DNA from: CAVORD01 sp963698535
GTDB lineage: Bacteria > Bacteroidota > Bacteroidia > Bacteroidales > VadinHA17
DNA: 64,000 nucleotides
NCBI GenBank assembly: GCA_963698535.1
Contig: CAVORD010000001.1
Location: 558,001 to 622,000 of the forward strand
Direction: 5' to 3'
This document shows positions 1-8,269 of this stretch, one piece after another. Under the pieces are notes generated by a model. That model did no database searches. It saw only the letters and a program-made list of their open reading frames with translations, and was not told where the DNA came from. Positions within the stretch are counted from its first letter, which is position 1, and every line of letters begins with the position of its first letter. The position numbers were made by a program, and so were the translations under genes.

Positions 1-256
1 CGAATGGGAAAAGGAGATTCCTGTGAGTGATGCAGTTGAGCTGCTAAAGCTTTGTCTGCCGGGTATTATTGAAAAAAAAAGATATATAATCCCATGGGGT
101 AAGCACAACTTTTCAGTTGACAAATTCAAATATCCTGAAGGCATTGAAGATCTTGCAGAGATTGAATTGTCACACCCTGAGGAGTATTTTGATAAGCCTG
201 AATGGCTGGGACGTGAAGTAACAGGAGAGGAGAGATACTACAATTCTAGCATGTAA
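1..256 (+). CDS. CYTH domain protein, C-terminal part (5' end outside window)
   Basis: The frame is open to the left edge of the window (codons in phase from base 2), so this is the 3' part of a gene. About 84 residues are visible. They carry the second half of a CYTH domain: the basic EKKRYIIP strand, the acidic AEIELSHPEE strand, and the WLGREVTGEERYYN ending typical of bacterial CYTH proteins. The N-terminal ExExK motif lies outside the window. CYTH proteins hydrolyse triphosphates such as inorganic tripolyphosphate, or act as class IV adenylate cyclases. Which activity applies cannot be told from this half. Threonine aldolase follows 10 bp downstream on the same strand, so the two may be cotranscribed. 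Confidence 0.75.
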   Translation, partial: EWEKEIPVSDAVELLKLCLPGIIEKKRYIIPWGKHNFSVDKFKYPEGIEDLAEIELSHPEEYFDKPEWLGREVTGEERYYNSSM

Positions 257-266
257 TATTATAATT

Positions 267-1307
267 ATGAAGAGAGAATTAAGTGAACTGATTGACTTGC
301 GTAGCGATACTGTAACCAAGCCAACAAAAGAGATGATCGAGAAGATGATGAGTGCTGAGGTTGGCGATATGGTGCTTGGTGAGGACCCTTCGGTACTTGA
401 ACTGGAGGAGTATGTCGCTGCCCTGTTTGGTATGGACAGGGCACTCTTCTGTCCTTCCGGGACAATGACAAATCAGATAGCAATTAAGCTTCAGACCAAT
501 CCCGGAGATGAAGTTATCTGCAGTAAACTGGCACATATTTATCAATTTGAAGGAGGAGGCATTGCCCTTCATTCGGGTGCTTCGGTAGCACTTATAGATA
601 CCCCTGACGGTCTTTTCACCACGAATGATATTATCGATTCCATTAACCCCGACGATCCGCACAAGGCAAGAACCAGCATGGTTAGTGTTGAGAATACTGC
701 AAATAAGGGAGGAGGAACTGTCTGGGACTATTCCGTACTGGTAAAAATGAGCAATCTGTGTAAAGATAGGGGTCTTGCATTTCACCTGGATGGCGCCCGT
801 ATCTTCAATGCAATGGTTGCGACAGGAAGAAAAGCCGATGATTTCGGATCTATTTTCGATACTGTCTCAATATGTCTTTCAAAAGGGTTAGGTGCCCCTG
901 TAGGCTCTCTTCTTATCTGTCGGGAACAGCAGTATCACAGGGCTTTACGACTTCGGAGAGTAATGGGTGGAACAATGAGGCAGGGAGGATATTTAGCAGC
1001 AGCCGGACTATATGCTCTGAAGAACAATATTAACCGTCTTACCGATGATCATAAAAACGCTGCTATCCTTGCCGGTGCATTCAAAAGCTGCGAATGGATA
1101 AAGAGTGTTAAGCCGGTGATGTCGAATATCGTTATTGCTGAGTGTGCAGATGGTGTTGATCCTCATCATGTTATAAGGCGACTTCATGAAGATGGTCTAA
1201 GAGCCGGATCAATGGGTGGTAACCTTATCAGAGTTGTTACACACCTTCATATTGATGAGAAGAAAACTGCACGTGCGGCAGAAATTATTTCAGACTTAAA
1301 GCTATAA
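267..1307 (+). CDS. ltaE: low-specificity L-threonine aldolase
   Basis: A PLP fold-type I enzyme of 346 aa, the usual length for low-specificity threonine aldolase. It splits L-threonine or allo-threonine to glycine and acetaldehyde in the cytosol. It opens with the family signature IDLRSDTVTKPT, has HLDGARIFNA near residues 173-182 (Asp175 would contact the PLP pyridine nitrogen), and CLSKGLGAPVGS with the PLP lysine at about Lys206. Start chosen at 267 because the conserved N-terminal motif begins nine residues later. It follows the CYTH gene by 10 bp and converges with the GNAT gene at 1332; no strong terminator is visible in the 24-bp gap. Confidence 0.93.
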   Translation: MKRELSELIDLRSDTVTKPTKEMIEKMMSAEVGDMVLGEDPSVLELEEYVAALFGMDRALFCPSGTMTNQIAIKLQTNPGDEVICSKLAHIYQFEGGGIALHSGASVALIDTPDGLFTTNDIIDSINPDDPHKARTSMVSVENTANKGGGTVWDYSVLVKMSNLCKDRGLAFHLDGARIFNAMVATGRKADDFGSIFDTVSICLSKGLGAPVGSLLICREQQYHRALRLRRVMGGTMRQGGYLAAAGLYALKNNINRLTDDHKNAAILAGAFKSCEWIKSVKPVMSNIVIAECADGVDPHHVIRRLHEDGLRAGSMGGNLIRVVTHLHIDEKKTARAAEIISDLKL

Positions 1308-1331
1308 GATCAAGTGTTTTTGACACTCCTG

Positions 1332-1808
1332 TTAAAGGACTCTCCTGTAGATCTCTTTTGAATCATCAGGTCCGTAGAAATCGCGCAAGGTAGCCTCAAG
1401 GTCGTATCCGTTTTTACTGTAAAAGTGACGTGTCGAATGGTATTGCTCTCTGCCGGAGGTCTCTATCCACAATATCTTTCCGCCCATCTCTTTTACAGCC
1501 TCTTCGGTGGCTCGTAATAACTGCGAACCCAGATTTTTATTTCGCTGATCATTATGAACAGCTATCCAGTAGAGATCCCATGAGTGTGATGATACAGGAT
1601 TTAGCCCGAATGTGGTAAAAGCAATTGTACGATTATCCTCAACAATGCGAAGCCAGTAGTATCCGCTGCCAACCTCTCCCTTCTCGACAGTTTCATCAAC
1701 AAGTTCCAGAGCTGTTTTAATCTCGAAATCATAGAAAAACCCTGATGATTCAAGTATACTGCGGATATCCTCTGACGATTCCTTTGAAATTCCTTTTACA
1801 CTCTTCAT
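1332..1808 (-). CDS. GNAT-family N-acetyltransferase
   Basis: A stand-alone GNAT domain of 158 aa. The acetyl-CoA pyrophosphate loop is visible as NDQRNKNLGSQLL near residues 91-103, followed by the helix and the GKILWIETSGREQYHSTRHFY strand region with the typical C-terminal tyrosine (YSKNGYDLEA). It is the last gene of a four-gene leftward operon, 5 bp after the second ATP-grasp ligase. That context suggests it acetylates an amino group of the product made by the aminomutase and ligases. The substrate is not deducible from sequence; beta-lysine or a beta-lysine amide is inference. It is shorter than characterised beta-lysine acetyltransferases, which are about 270 aa. Confidence 0.85.
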   Translation of the reverse strand: MKSVKGISKESSEDIRSILESSGFFYDFEIKTALELVDETVEKGEVGSGYYWLRIVEDNRTIAFTTFGLNPVSSHSWDLYWIAVHNDQRNKNLGSQLLRATEEAVKEMGGKILWIETSGREQYHSTRHFYSKNGYDLEATLRDFYGPDDSKEIYRRVL

Positions 1809-1813
1809 TCAAA

Positions 1814-2770
1814 CTAATTAAGATGTTTTATTATTCTTGCCACAACCTCGGTCTCATCCATTCCGGCCTTATTGCAGGCAGCTATAAATCCGCTGTCAGG
1901 TGAAATACAGGGATTGGCATTAACTTCAAGTATTTTTGGTCTTTTGTCCGAGTCCAGTCTCATATCAACCCTTGCGTAACCACGTAAGCCAAATGTATTC
2001 CAGCAGTCGGTTGCACATTTCCGTATTGCCTCCAGGGTAACCTTATCAAGATCTTCCGGGAACTCCCTGATGGTGTTCTTATACTCGAAACTTGAAGTAT
2101 CCCACTTTGCACTAAAATCAACTATGCGAGGCCTGGTAGTTCCGAAATTTCTGAATACTATTTCGGCAGGAGGGAGGACCGTTGGCCCATCGTCCCCGTC
2201 GATGATACTTATATTGAATTCCCGGCCGTCGACAAACTCTTCAACAGTCCAGTGGGCATCATCATGCATTTCATTAATGACATCACCAGCCTCTTTTCCG
2301 TAAAATACAGATTCAGCGGTTATCCCAAGTGACCCGTCTTCCCATACCGGTTTAATTATATATCTTTTCGACGGGTCCAGTCTCATTGATTGTGACGGTG
2401 GAAAAGATCCGGGAACAGGTATGCCAGAGCGTTCCATAGTTTTGGAGGCTATTCTTTTGTTTCCTGTGATAAAGATGGCATCGACGGGGCATCCGGTATA
2501 TGGAATGCGGTGTAACCCAAGCAGAGCCGGAATGAAGAAGGCCAGCTCACCGTGATTGTCAATAGATTCGACAAGATTTACAATAAAGTCGGGTTTTGTG
2601 CTGGCAATTTTACCAAACTGAGCCATAAAATCAACTCCAATACCTTCCCTGGTAAACTCAATTCCAAGCTTTCCCAGACCCCGGCTGAAGAGCTCCACCT
2701 GATCGAGGACATCCATCTCATCGGCTCCGGCACCCTCTGACGGTTGGTTATAAATAATTATGCATTTCAT
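1814..2770 (-). CDS. D-Ala-D-Ala-ligase-like ATP-grasp ligase (second of pair)
   Basis: A 318-aa ATP-grasp protein of the D-alanine-D-alanine ligase superfamily, which joins a carboxylate to an amine through an acyl phosphate. Visible are the Ddl-like N-terminal domain (NLVESIDNHGELAFFIPALL), the ATP-binding lysines (YIIKPVWEDGSLGI, residues 133-146), the specificity loop VEEFVDGREFNISI, and the Mg-binding end RVDMRLDSDKRPKILEVNANP. Its start overlaps the stop of the preceding ligase by 4 bp (ATGA), indicating translational coupling. A canonical Ddl for cell-wall synthesis would normally sit with mur genes. Here the partner genes are lysine 2,3-aminomutase and acetyltransferases, so I infer a specialised amide or peptide ligase. 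Substrates unknown. Confidence 0.85.
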   Translation of the reverse strand: MKCIIIYNQPSEGAGADEMDVLDQVELFSRGLGKLGIEFTREGIGVDFMAQFGKIASTKPDFIVNLVESIDNHGELAFFIPALLGLHRIPYTGCPVDAIFITGNKRIASKTMERSGIPVPGSFPPSQSMRLDPSKRYIIKPVWEDGSLGITAESVFYGKEAGDVINEMHDDAHWTVEEFVDGREFNISIIDGDDGPTVLPPAEIVFRNFGTTRPRIVDFSAKWDTSSFEYKNTIREFPEDLDKVTLEAIRKCATDCWNTFGLRGYARVDMRLDSDKRPKILEVNANPCISPDSGFIAACNKAGMDETEVVARIIKHLN

Positions 2771-3741
2771 TGGCTCAGATTATACCTGGAAAGAGCCTCA
2801 TTCATTATAATTTCAATAAGAGGTCCAAACTCTATTCCATACATTCTGGAGAGTATGGGAAGATCGGAATGAATATGGTTCAATCCGGCAAGGGGATTAG
2901 CTTCTATAAAACAGATATTTCCATGTTTATCGGCCTTCACATCAACCCTGCCACCATCCAATGCTCCAAGGGCTTTCCAGGCATTCACGGCTACAGAATA
3001 GCACTCATCCTCCAGATCCCTGGGTATAGGGGCGTACTTTACTATTCCTACGTAGTTCTCTTTCACAAAAACTGAATAAGGCTGGTTGTCATCACACATA
3101 ACTTCCATACCGCCAATTGCTTTCGCTGATTTGCCGCTTCCTGTCACTCCAATTGTGAACTCGCGGCCGGGAAGATATTCCTCAACCAGAGCCGGCTGCT
3201 TAAACTGGTTAATGATATGATCAACCTGTATTCTAAGGTCTTCATCATTATCAACAAGACTCTTTTCCGTAATTCCTTTGCCGGTACCTTCTGAAACCGG
3301 TTTTACAAACAGGGGAAACTCAAGATGACAATCGTGAAGTTCGTTAATGTTTTTGATCAGCATGCCGGGAGCAACGGGAACACCGGCAGCAGAGACTACT
3401 ACTCTGGCCATTTGCTTATTCAGGGCAATGCCCATTACAACCGGACCGCTAAAGACATAAGGTATTCTGTATTGATCGAGAAGAGCCGGTACAGCCGATT
3501 CTCTTCCGTCACCATAGAGACCTTCAGTAATATTGAAGACAATATCCCAGGTTGAGCCTTTATGCAAAGCCTCAACAAGCTGAAAAATGTTTCCTATCCG
3601 TACTGTGGAGTATCCAAGTGAATGAAGCGCATCCTCCAGTCCTGCTATAGTTTCCTCTTTATCAAATTCAGCAGTTTCCTCCATTGTATATCCGCGATCG
3701 AGGTACCACGAACGCAGATCATAAGTGAGCCCTACTATCAT
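2767..3741 (-). CDS. D-Ala-D-Ala-ligase-like ATP-grasp ligase (first of pair)
   Basis: A 324-aa ATP-grasp ligase, homologous to but clearly different from its neighbour at 1814-2770. Visible are the Ddl-type N-terminal domain (FNITEGLYGDGRESAVPALLD), the ATP-grasp core (FPLFVKPVSEGTGKGI), the EEYLPGREFTIGV strand, and the Mg-binding motif GRVDVKADKHGNICFIEANP followed by LAGLN. It overlaps the aminomutase upstream and the second ligase downstream by 4 bp each. Two non-identical ligases in a row suggest two successive condensations, for example attaching two different amino acids to beta-lysine. That order is inference. Most databases would label it D-alanine-D-alanine ligase by homology, which I think is misleading in this context. 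Confidence 0.86.
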   Translation of the reverse strand: MIVGLTYDLRSWYLDRGYTMEETAEFDKEETIAGLEDALHSLGYSTVRIGNIFQLVEALHKGSTWDIVFNITEGLYGDGRESAVPALLDQYRIPYVFSGPVVMGIALNKQMARVVVSAAGVPVAPGMLIKNINELHDCHLEFPLFVKPVSEGTGKGITEKSLVDNDEDLRIQVDHIINQFKQPALVEEYLPGREFTIGVTGSGKSAKAIGGMEVMCDDNQPYSVFVKENYVGIVKYAPIPRDLEDECYSVAVNAWKALGALDGGRVDVKADKHGNICFIEANPLAGLNHIHSDLPILSRMYGIEFGPLIEIIMNEALSRYNLSQ

Positions 3742-5015
3742 ACGTCTGAATCGGTTTCAGGATACTCGTAGTGATCTCCTTTGTAATTGCGGAGGACGAT
3801 CTTCTCATCAGTATGCTCTACTACATAATTGGGCAGGAGCGGTATCTTGCCTCCTCCACCGGGTGCGTCAATAACAAATTGAGGAATGGCATATCCGCTG
3901 GTAAATCCTCTTAATCCCTTAATTATCTCCAAACCCTTGCTTATTGGCGTCCTGAAGTGAGATGATCCGGGGATCAGGTCACACTGATAGAGGTAATATG
4001 GTCTTACACGGGCCATAAGAAGCTTATGCATAAGTTCCTTCATAACCTCAACAGAGTCGTTGATACCCTTTAGTAATACAGTCTGACTACCAAGAGGTAT
4101 ACCTCCGTCGGCCAGCATATTACACGCTTCTACGGTCTCTGGTGTCATCTCCTCAGGATGTGAGAAGTGGAGACTCATAAAAAGAGGATGGTATTTCTTA
4201 AGAATATTAACAAGTCGAGGTGTTATCCGCATCGGATTGGCAACAGGCATTCTCGTTCCTATCCTGATGATCTGAATATGCTTAATAGCCCTGAGCTTAC
4301 CCAGTAAATAGTCGAGACTCTCGTTGCTTAGGGTGAGCGGATCACCTCCGCTAACAATAACGTCCCTTACTTCGGTGTGAGCCTCAATGTATTCAAAAGC
4401 CTTCTCCCACTCGCTTCGTCTTATGTGGTCAAGCTGACTGACAGAGTGCGACCTGGTGCAATACCTGCAATAAGTGTTGCATAACTGAGTAACTGTGAAG
4501 AGAACCCTGTCGGGGTAGCGGTGTATAATGCCTCTCACAGGTGAGTACTTCATCTCATCGAGAGGATCAGACTTTTCTGTATCATCATTAATGAGTTCGC
4601 TAAGAACCGGAATAACATTTGCACGCAGAGCATGCCCGGGTTTTTTGTCGTATATAAGACTTGCAAAGTATGGCGTTATCTTTAGCGGCAATCTTGTGCC
4701 AAGATTACTTAACGCCTTTATCTCATCATCGGTTAATTCGACGATTTTTGACAATGCTTCAAGAGAGGAGATGGAGTTTCGTGTCTGCCATTTCCAATCA
4801 TTCCAGGAATCAATTTCAGTTAGGGGGAAGTGCCGGCGTATGAATTCCGAACTTCGGCTGCTAACGGTTCGACTTAGGATCTTTACACTTGTAGTATCAG
4901 GTTTTACCTTACCGCCAGGCTCCTCTTCAGAGGAGCAATCCGCGAGGAGACTCTCACTATGGAAAGTCTGTCCCTCATTTATGTTAGCTTTCATACTTGG
5001 TGTTGATAATATCAA
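3738..5015 (-). CDS. kamA: KamA-family lysine 2,3-aminomutase (radical SAM, PLP)
   Basis: A 425-aa radical SAM/PLP aminomutase, predicted to convert L-lysine to beta-lysine. The iron-sulfur motif CNTYCRYC (Cys179, Cys183, Cys186) and the SGGDPLTLS SAM-binding stretch are present, as is the PLP lysine in DAPGGGGKIP. The two aspartates that hold the substrate epsilon-amino group in clostridial lysine 2,3-aminomutase (YQCDL and FVIDAP) are both kept, which favours lysine over glutamate as substrate. It heads a tight operon with two ATP-grasp ligases and a GNAT enzyme, and diverges from a membrane 4Fe-4S protein that might supply electrons. Start at 5015; a second Met lies seven codons in. Confidence 0.9.
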   Translation of the reverse strand: MILSTPSMKANINEGQTFHSESLLADCSSEEEPGGKVKPDTTSVKILSRTVSSRSSEFIRRHFPLTEIDSWNDWKWQTRNSISSLEALSKIVELTDDEIKALSNLGTRLPLKITPYFASLIYDKKPGHALRANVIPVLSELINDDTEKSDPLDEMKYSPVRGIIHRYPDRVLFTVTQLCNTYCRYCTRSHSVSQLDHIRRSEWEKAFEYIEAHTEVRDVIVSGGDPLTLSNESLDYLLGKLRAIKHIQIIRIGTRMPVANPMRITPRLVNILKKYHPLFMSLHFSHPEEMTPETVEACNMLADGGIPLGSQTVLLKGINDSVEVMKELMHKLLMARVRPYYLYQCDLIPGSSHFRTPISKGLEIIKGLRGFTSGYAIPQFVIDAPGGGGKIPLLPNYVVEHTDEKIVLRNYKGDHYEYPETDSDV

Positions 5016-5126
5016 CGATTGTTTCTGTTTCGTGACTTCTTTGTTAGGTTAAAATCGATGCTAAAGTATTAAAACAATTAATTTATGATACCATTGGCCA
5101 TAGTTTTTTTTAAACAATGGATTATA

Positions 5127-5172
5127 GTTATTAACAATTGATAATGAGTAATTTGCGAGTTATTAACAACTG
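5127..5172. repeat. paired 14-nt direct repeat, 32-bp period, operator-like
   Basis: GTTATTAACAATTG at 5127-5140 and GTTATTAACAACTG at 5159-5172 differ at one base. Each contains the near-palindrome GTTA-T-TAAC. The start-to-start distance of 32 bp is close to three helical turns, which would put two bound proteins on the same DNA face. The position, roughly midway between divergent starts, fits a shared regulator. Binding is inference. Confidence 0.45.
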
Positions 5173-5357
5173 TAGATATCTAACTTTTTGCAAACGACAA
5201 GGTTAGAAGTCTATTTTTAGCATCAAATCTAAGTCATAAAGTTTCTGTGACTGACATAATGATACTCTGCTGTTATTATAATATCAATAACTTTGAGAGG
5301 ATTTTTCTGCTAAATTTTCCTGTTGTTAAATATTGGTATTGATTAAAAGTGGTTCAT

Positions 5358-5365
5358 TAATTTTG
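5358..5365 (+). promoter_or_regulatory. Bacteroidota-type -7 box TAATTTTG
   Basis: Matches TAnnTTTG exactly and lies 17 bp before the ATG at 5382, implying a very short leader. A TTG-containing element at about 5333-5336 could be the -33 element. No other good match lies closer to the gene. Confidence 0.5.
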
Positions 5366-5381
5366 GTAAAGTTTATAATAA

Positions 5382-6380
5382 ATGGTTGAAAGAGTCTTAA
5401 ACTGGATCAGGAATAATACATTACCTATATCAGTTTTTCTGTTTGTTTTTACTGTCCTTGCGGGAATGCAGATAAAGTTTCCCGGAAGGATGCTCATTGC
5501 CGACAGATTTATATTGGGCATGGGATGGGTTGAACTGGCAGCTGTGGCGATATATGGTGGCCTGCTCGCCAGCAAGATGATGGATCCTCAGCAGCAACCC
5601 AAATGGCGACGAATATCCTGGACTTTGTTTTCTATATTCTTCTTCACACAGCTGATTCTGGGCATGACAGTTGAGTCAAAGTTTCTGATGACAGGGAAAT
5701 TGCACCTTCCCGTCCCTGCAATGATACTTGCAGGTCCTCTTTTCAGAGGTGAAACATCGGTAATGACAATCCTGTTTATCTCTACACTTGTTCTGGTAGG
5801 ACCTGCCTGGTGCAGCCAGCTATGCTATTTTGGAGCTTTTGACAATCTTATCTCCAGTAAAGGTCGTCCAACACGTAAGCCGTTGAAAAATAAATATCAG
5901 CTGAAATTTACAGTTATTCTGATCATTATAGTTTCCGCACTTGTATTTAGATTTGCCGGAGTGTCATCGTTCTGGACAACAATAGCGGCAGGTGCTTTTG
6001 GATTGGGAGGTCTGGCCGTTATGCTTATTTTTTCAAGAAAGCAGAACAGAATGATCCACTGTTTGGTCTATTGTCCTATCGGAACAATAGTAAACTATGC
6101 AGGAAGGCTTAACCCCTTCAGGATCATTATCGAGGACAGGACCTGCACCGATTGTATGTTGTGCTCGGTAGCGTGCCGCTATGATGCTCTTTCCGTTTCC
6201 GACATCAAGAGTCGCAAAGCCGGCCGGACATGTACAACATGTGGTGACTGCCTTTCGACATGCAGGGATAACTCTTTAAAATATAAGTTTTTGAATCTTT
6301 CTCCTGCAACTTCAAGAAAACTTTACCTTTTCCTTACGATTTCAATTCATGCAATTTTTCTTGCACTGGCCAGATTATAG
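5382..6380 (+). CDS. NapH-like membrane protein with two 4Fe-4S ferredoxin clusters
   Basis: A 332-aa integral membrane protein with about six hydrophobic segments (for example residues 15-27, 44-66, 77-92, 125-141, 176-192, 198-214). It then has a cytoplasmic double ferredoxin domain with two four-cysteine motifs, CTDCMLCSVAC and CTTCGDCLSTC, and ends in a last hydrophobic helix. Paired cysteines after TM segments (WCSQLC, CLVYC) are characteristic of NapH/YccM-type electron-transfer proteins, which move electrons between the quinone pool and redox partners. It diverges from lysine 2,3-aminomutase, a radical SAM enzyme needing an electron donor, so supplying that enzyme is an attractive but unproven role. 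A GNAT-deacetylase fusion follows 63 bp downstream. Confidence 0.85.
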   Translation: MVERVLNWIRNNTLPISVFLFVFTVLAGMQIKFPGRMLIADRFILGMGWVELAAVAIYGGLLASKMMDPQQQPKWRRISWTLFSIFFFTQLILGMTVESKFLMTGKLHLPVPAMILAGPLFRGETSVMTILFISTLVLVGPAWCSQLCYFGAFDNLISSKGRPTRKPLKNKYQLKFTVILIIIVSALVFRFAGVSSFWTTIAAGAFGLGGLAVMLIFSRKQNRMIHCLVYCPIGTIVNYAGRLNPFRIIIEDRTCTDCMLCSVACRYDALSVSDIKSRKAGRTCTTCGDCLSTCRDNSLKYKFLNLSPATSRKLYLFLTISIHAIFLALARL

Positions 6381-6443
6381 CAATGATAAATAAGGAATTT
6401 CTTTATTATTCCTAACTTTAGTCTTCAATCTAAAATCTTATTG

Positions 6444-8186
6444 ATGCTTAGAATTAAAAGGATATCAAACCCGTTTAATGATGATAACCGTCAAACCCTT
6501 GAAAAGGTAAAGGCCATATTGCGGGAGCAGTTTTCAGGAGTAAAAGAAGAGAAGATCAATCAGATACCTCACCAGATGATCGACCCGGTGAAGTATGGGT
6601 TTCAGACTCATCTTGTTGTAGCCGATGATTATCATGAAAACATAAAAGCTTTCGGGGTACTTCTCTTTATGGCTGATATCAAAATATGCTGGCTCGATTA
6701 TATAGCTGTAAAGCCCGGAGGTACATCAGGAGGTCTTGGCGGCGCACTGTTCGAAAGAATACGTGAGGAGGCAAAGTCATTGGGCTCACAGGCACTTTAT
6801 TTCGAATGTCTGCCCGACGATCCTAAATTATGCAAGAATCAAGCTCTTATTGTCCAGAACCGCAAACGACTGGCGTTTTATGAAAAATATGGTGCCCGTC
6901 CGGTAACAGGTACATTGTATGAAACACCTGTTAATGAAGGTGATGATTGTCCGCCTTATATAGTGTATGACGCTTTGGGAAGGTCCAAACCACTCGACAG
7001 GAGTAACTTCAGGAAGGCAGTCAAATCTATATTGGAACGCAAGTATGCAGACTATTGCCCACCTGAATATATTAAGAAAGTTGTAGATTCTGTTCAGGAC
7101 GATCCTGTTAGGCTAAGGGATTTCAAATACCTTAAAGCTCCTGAGGCTGAGATGAAGCCTCTTGCACCGGGGATAGGCAAGATAATGCTTACAGTGAATG
7201 ACAAGCACGAGATTCATCATATTAAGGAAGTTGGGTACGTGGAAGCTCCGGTGAGGGTTGCAAGTATACTGAAGGAGATATCAAAGACACAATGGTTTAC
7301 GAATATGCCCGTAAAGGAATTTCCCGACAAATGGATACTTCAGGTGCACGACAGGAAGTATTTCGATTACTTTAAGAAGGTTTGTGATAGTCTTGCCCCT
7401 GGAAAATCGGTATACCCTTACGTTTTCCCGATCAGGAACTCTGCTATTCCTCCGGTAGAGCTTTCAGTGCGGGCAGGTTACTATTGTATCGACACCTTTA
7501 CACCTCTAAACAAGAATGCCTTTCTTGCAGCCAGACATGCAGTTAATTGCAGTCTTACTCTAGCCGATGAGTTGCTGAAGGGCGCCACACATGCCTATGC
7601 TCTGGTACGCCCTCCGGGGCATCATGCCGAGCGCTATGTATACGGAGGTTTTTGCTATTTCAATAATAATGCTGTTGCCGCCAACTATTTAAGCAAGCAC
7701 GGGAAGGTAGCAATAATTGACCTTGACTACCACCACGGTAACGGTCAGCAGCAGATCTTCTACGACAGGGATGATGTACTTACCATCTCTATACATGGAC
7801 ACCCCTCGTTTGCCTATCCCTATTTCTCAGGTTTCAGAAATGAGACGGGGGAGGGCAGAGGTAAAGGGTTTAATGTTAACTACCCGTTAAAAGAAGTTAT
7901 CACCCCTGAGGAGTACAGAACCACTTTGCTGAAGGCAATAAATGTAATCAACAAGTTCAAACCCGACTTTGTGATCGTGGCCCTTGGACTTGACCCTTCT
8001 AAGGGTGATCCAACAGGAACATGGAGTCTGGGAGCCTCAGACTTTCATAAGAACGGCGAAATTATCGGTACTCTGAATCAGCCTCTTCTCGTTATTCAGG
8101 AAGGAGGGTATAAGACTAAAGTGCTTGGCGTAAATGCAAAATCGTTTTTTGCTGGAGTCCTTGAAGCCAGGAGGCTTAAGATTTGA
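6444..8186 (+). CDS. GNAT acetyltransferase-HDAC-family deacetylase fusion
   Basis: A 580-aa two-domain protein. Residues about 1-175 form a GNAT domain (acetyl-CoA loop GGTSGGLGGALFERI). Residues about 240-575 form a class II HDAC/acetylpolyamine-amidohydrolase domain. The deacetylase residues are all visible: PPGHHA near 388, GFCYFNNNA, the zinc ligands in DLDYHHGNG near 429 and in ALGLDPSKGDP, and the catalytic tyrosine in EGGY. One chain therefore carries both an acetyl-adding and an acetyl-removing module, both apparently intact. Start taken at ATG 6444; a TTG immediately before would add one codon. Next to the aminomutase/ligase operon it probably acts on an acetylated amine related to beta-lysine. 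Substrate inferred only. Confidence 0.88.
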   Translation: MLRIKRISNPFNDDNRQTLEKVKAILREQFSGVKEEKINQIPHQMIDPVKYGFQTHLVVADDYHENIKAFGVLLFMADIKICWLDYIAVKPGGTSGGLGGALFERIREEAKSLGSQALYFECLPDDPKLCKNQALIVQNRKRLAFYEKYGARPVTGTLYETPVNEGDDCPPYIVYDALGRSKPLDRSNFRKAVKSILERKYADYCPPEYIKKVVDSVQDDPVRLRDFKYLKAPEAEMKPLAPGIGKIMLTVNDKHEIHHIKEVGYVEAPVRVASILKEISKTQWFTNMPVKEFPDKWILQVHDRKYFDYFKKVCDSLAPGKSVYPYVFPIRNSAIPPVELSVRAGYYCIDTFTPLNKNAFLAARHAVNCSLTLADELLKGATHAYALVRPPGHHAERYVYGGFCYFNNNAVAANYLSKHGKVAIIDLDYHHGNGQQQIFYDRDDVLTISIHGHPSFAYPYFSGFRNETGEGRGKGFNVNYPLKEVITPEEYRTTLLKAINVINKFKPDFVIVALGLDPSKGDPTGTWSLGASDFHKNGEIIGTLNQPLLVIQEGGYKTKVLGVNAKSFFAGVLEARRLKI

Positions 8187-8269
8187 TGGTATTTTTAGTG
8201 GCATTGTTTGTTGTGAGCCCGCTGGCCTTTGCAAATGCTTATTAAGTATTTTGTGATACCGGAAGTTGT

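Larger units (their letters stand above)
5016..5381. promoter_or_regulatory. divergent intergenic promoter region, kamA / 4Fe-4S membrane protein
   Basis: 366 bp without a gene, very AT-rich. It holds the promoters of two divergent transcription units. A 14-nt sequence occurs twice in direct orientation (5127-5140 and 5159-5172), and a TAATTTTG -7 box sits at 5358-5365 for the rightward unit. I see no clear Bacteroidota -7 box for the leftward kamA operon, no RNA gene and no terminator. Confidence 0.6.

Noticed and set aside
279..785. 168-aa minus-strand frame opposite threonine aldolase
   Set aside because: Fully antisense to a well-conserved gene; no family motif or start signal. The same holds for other short frames antisense to strong genes.
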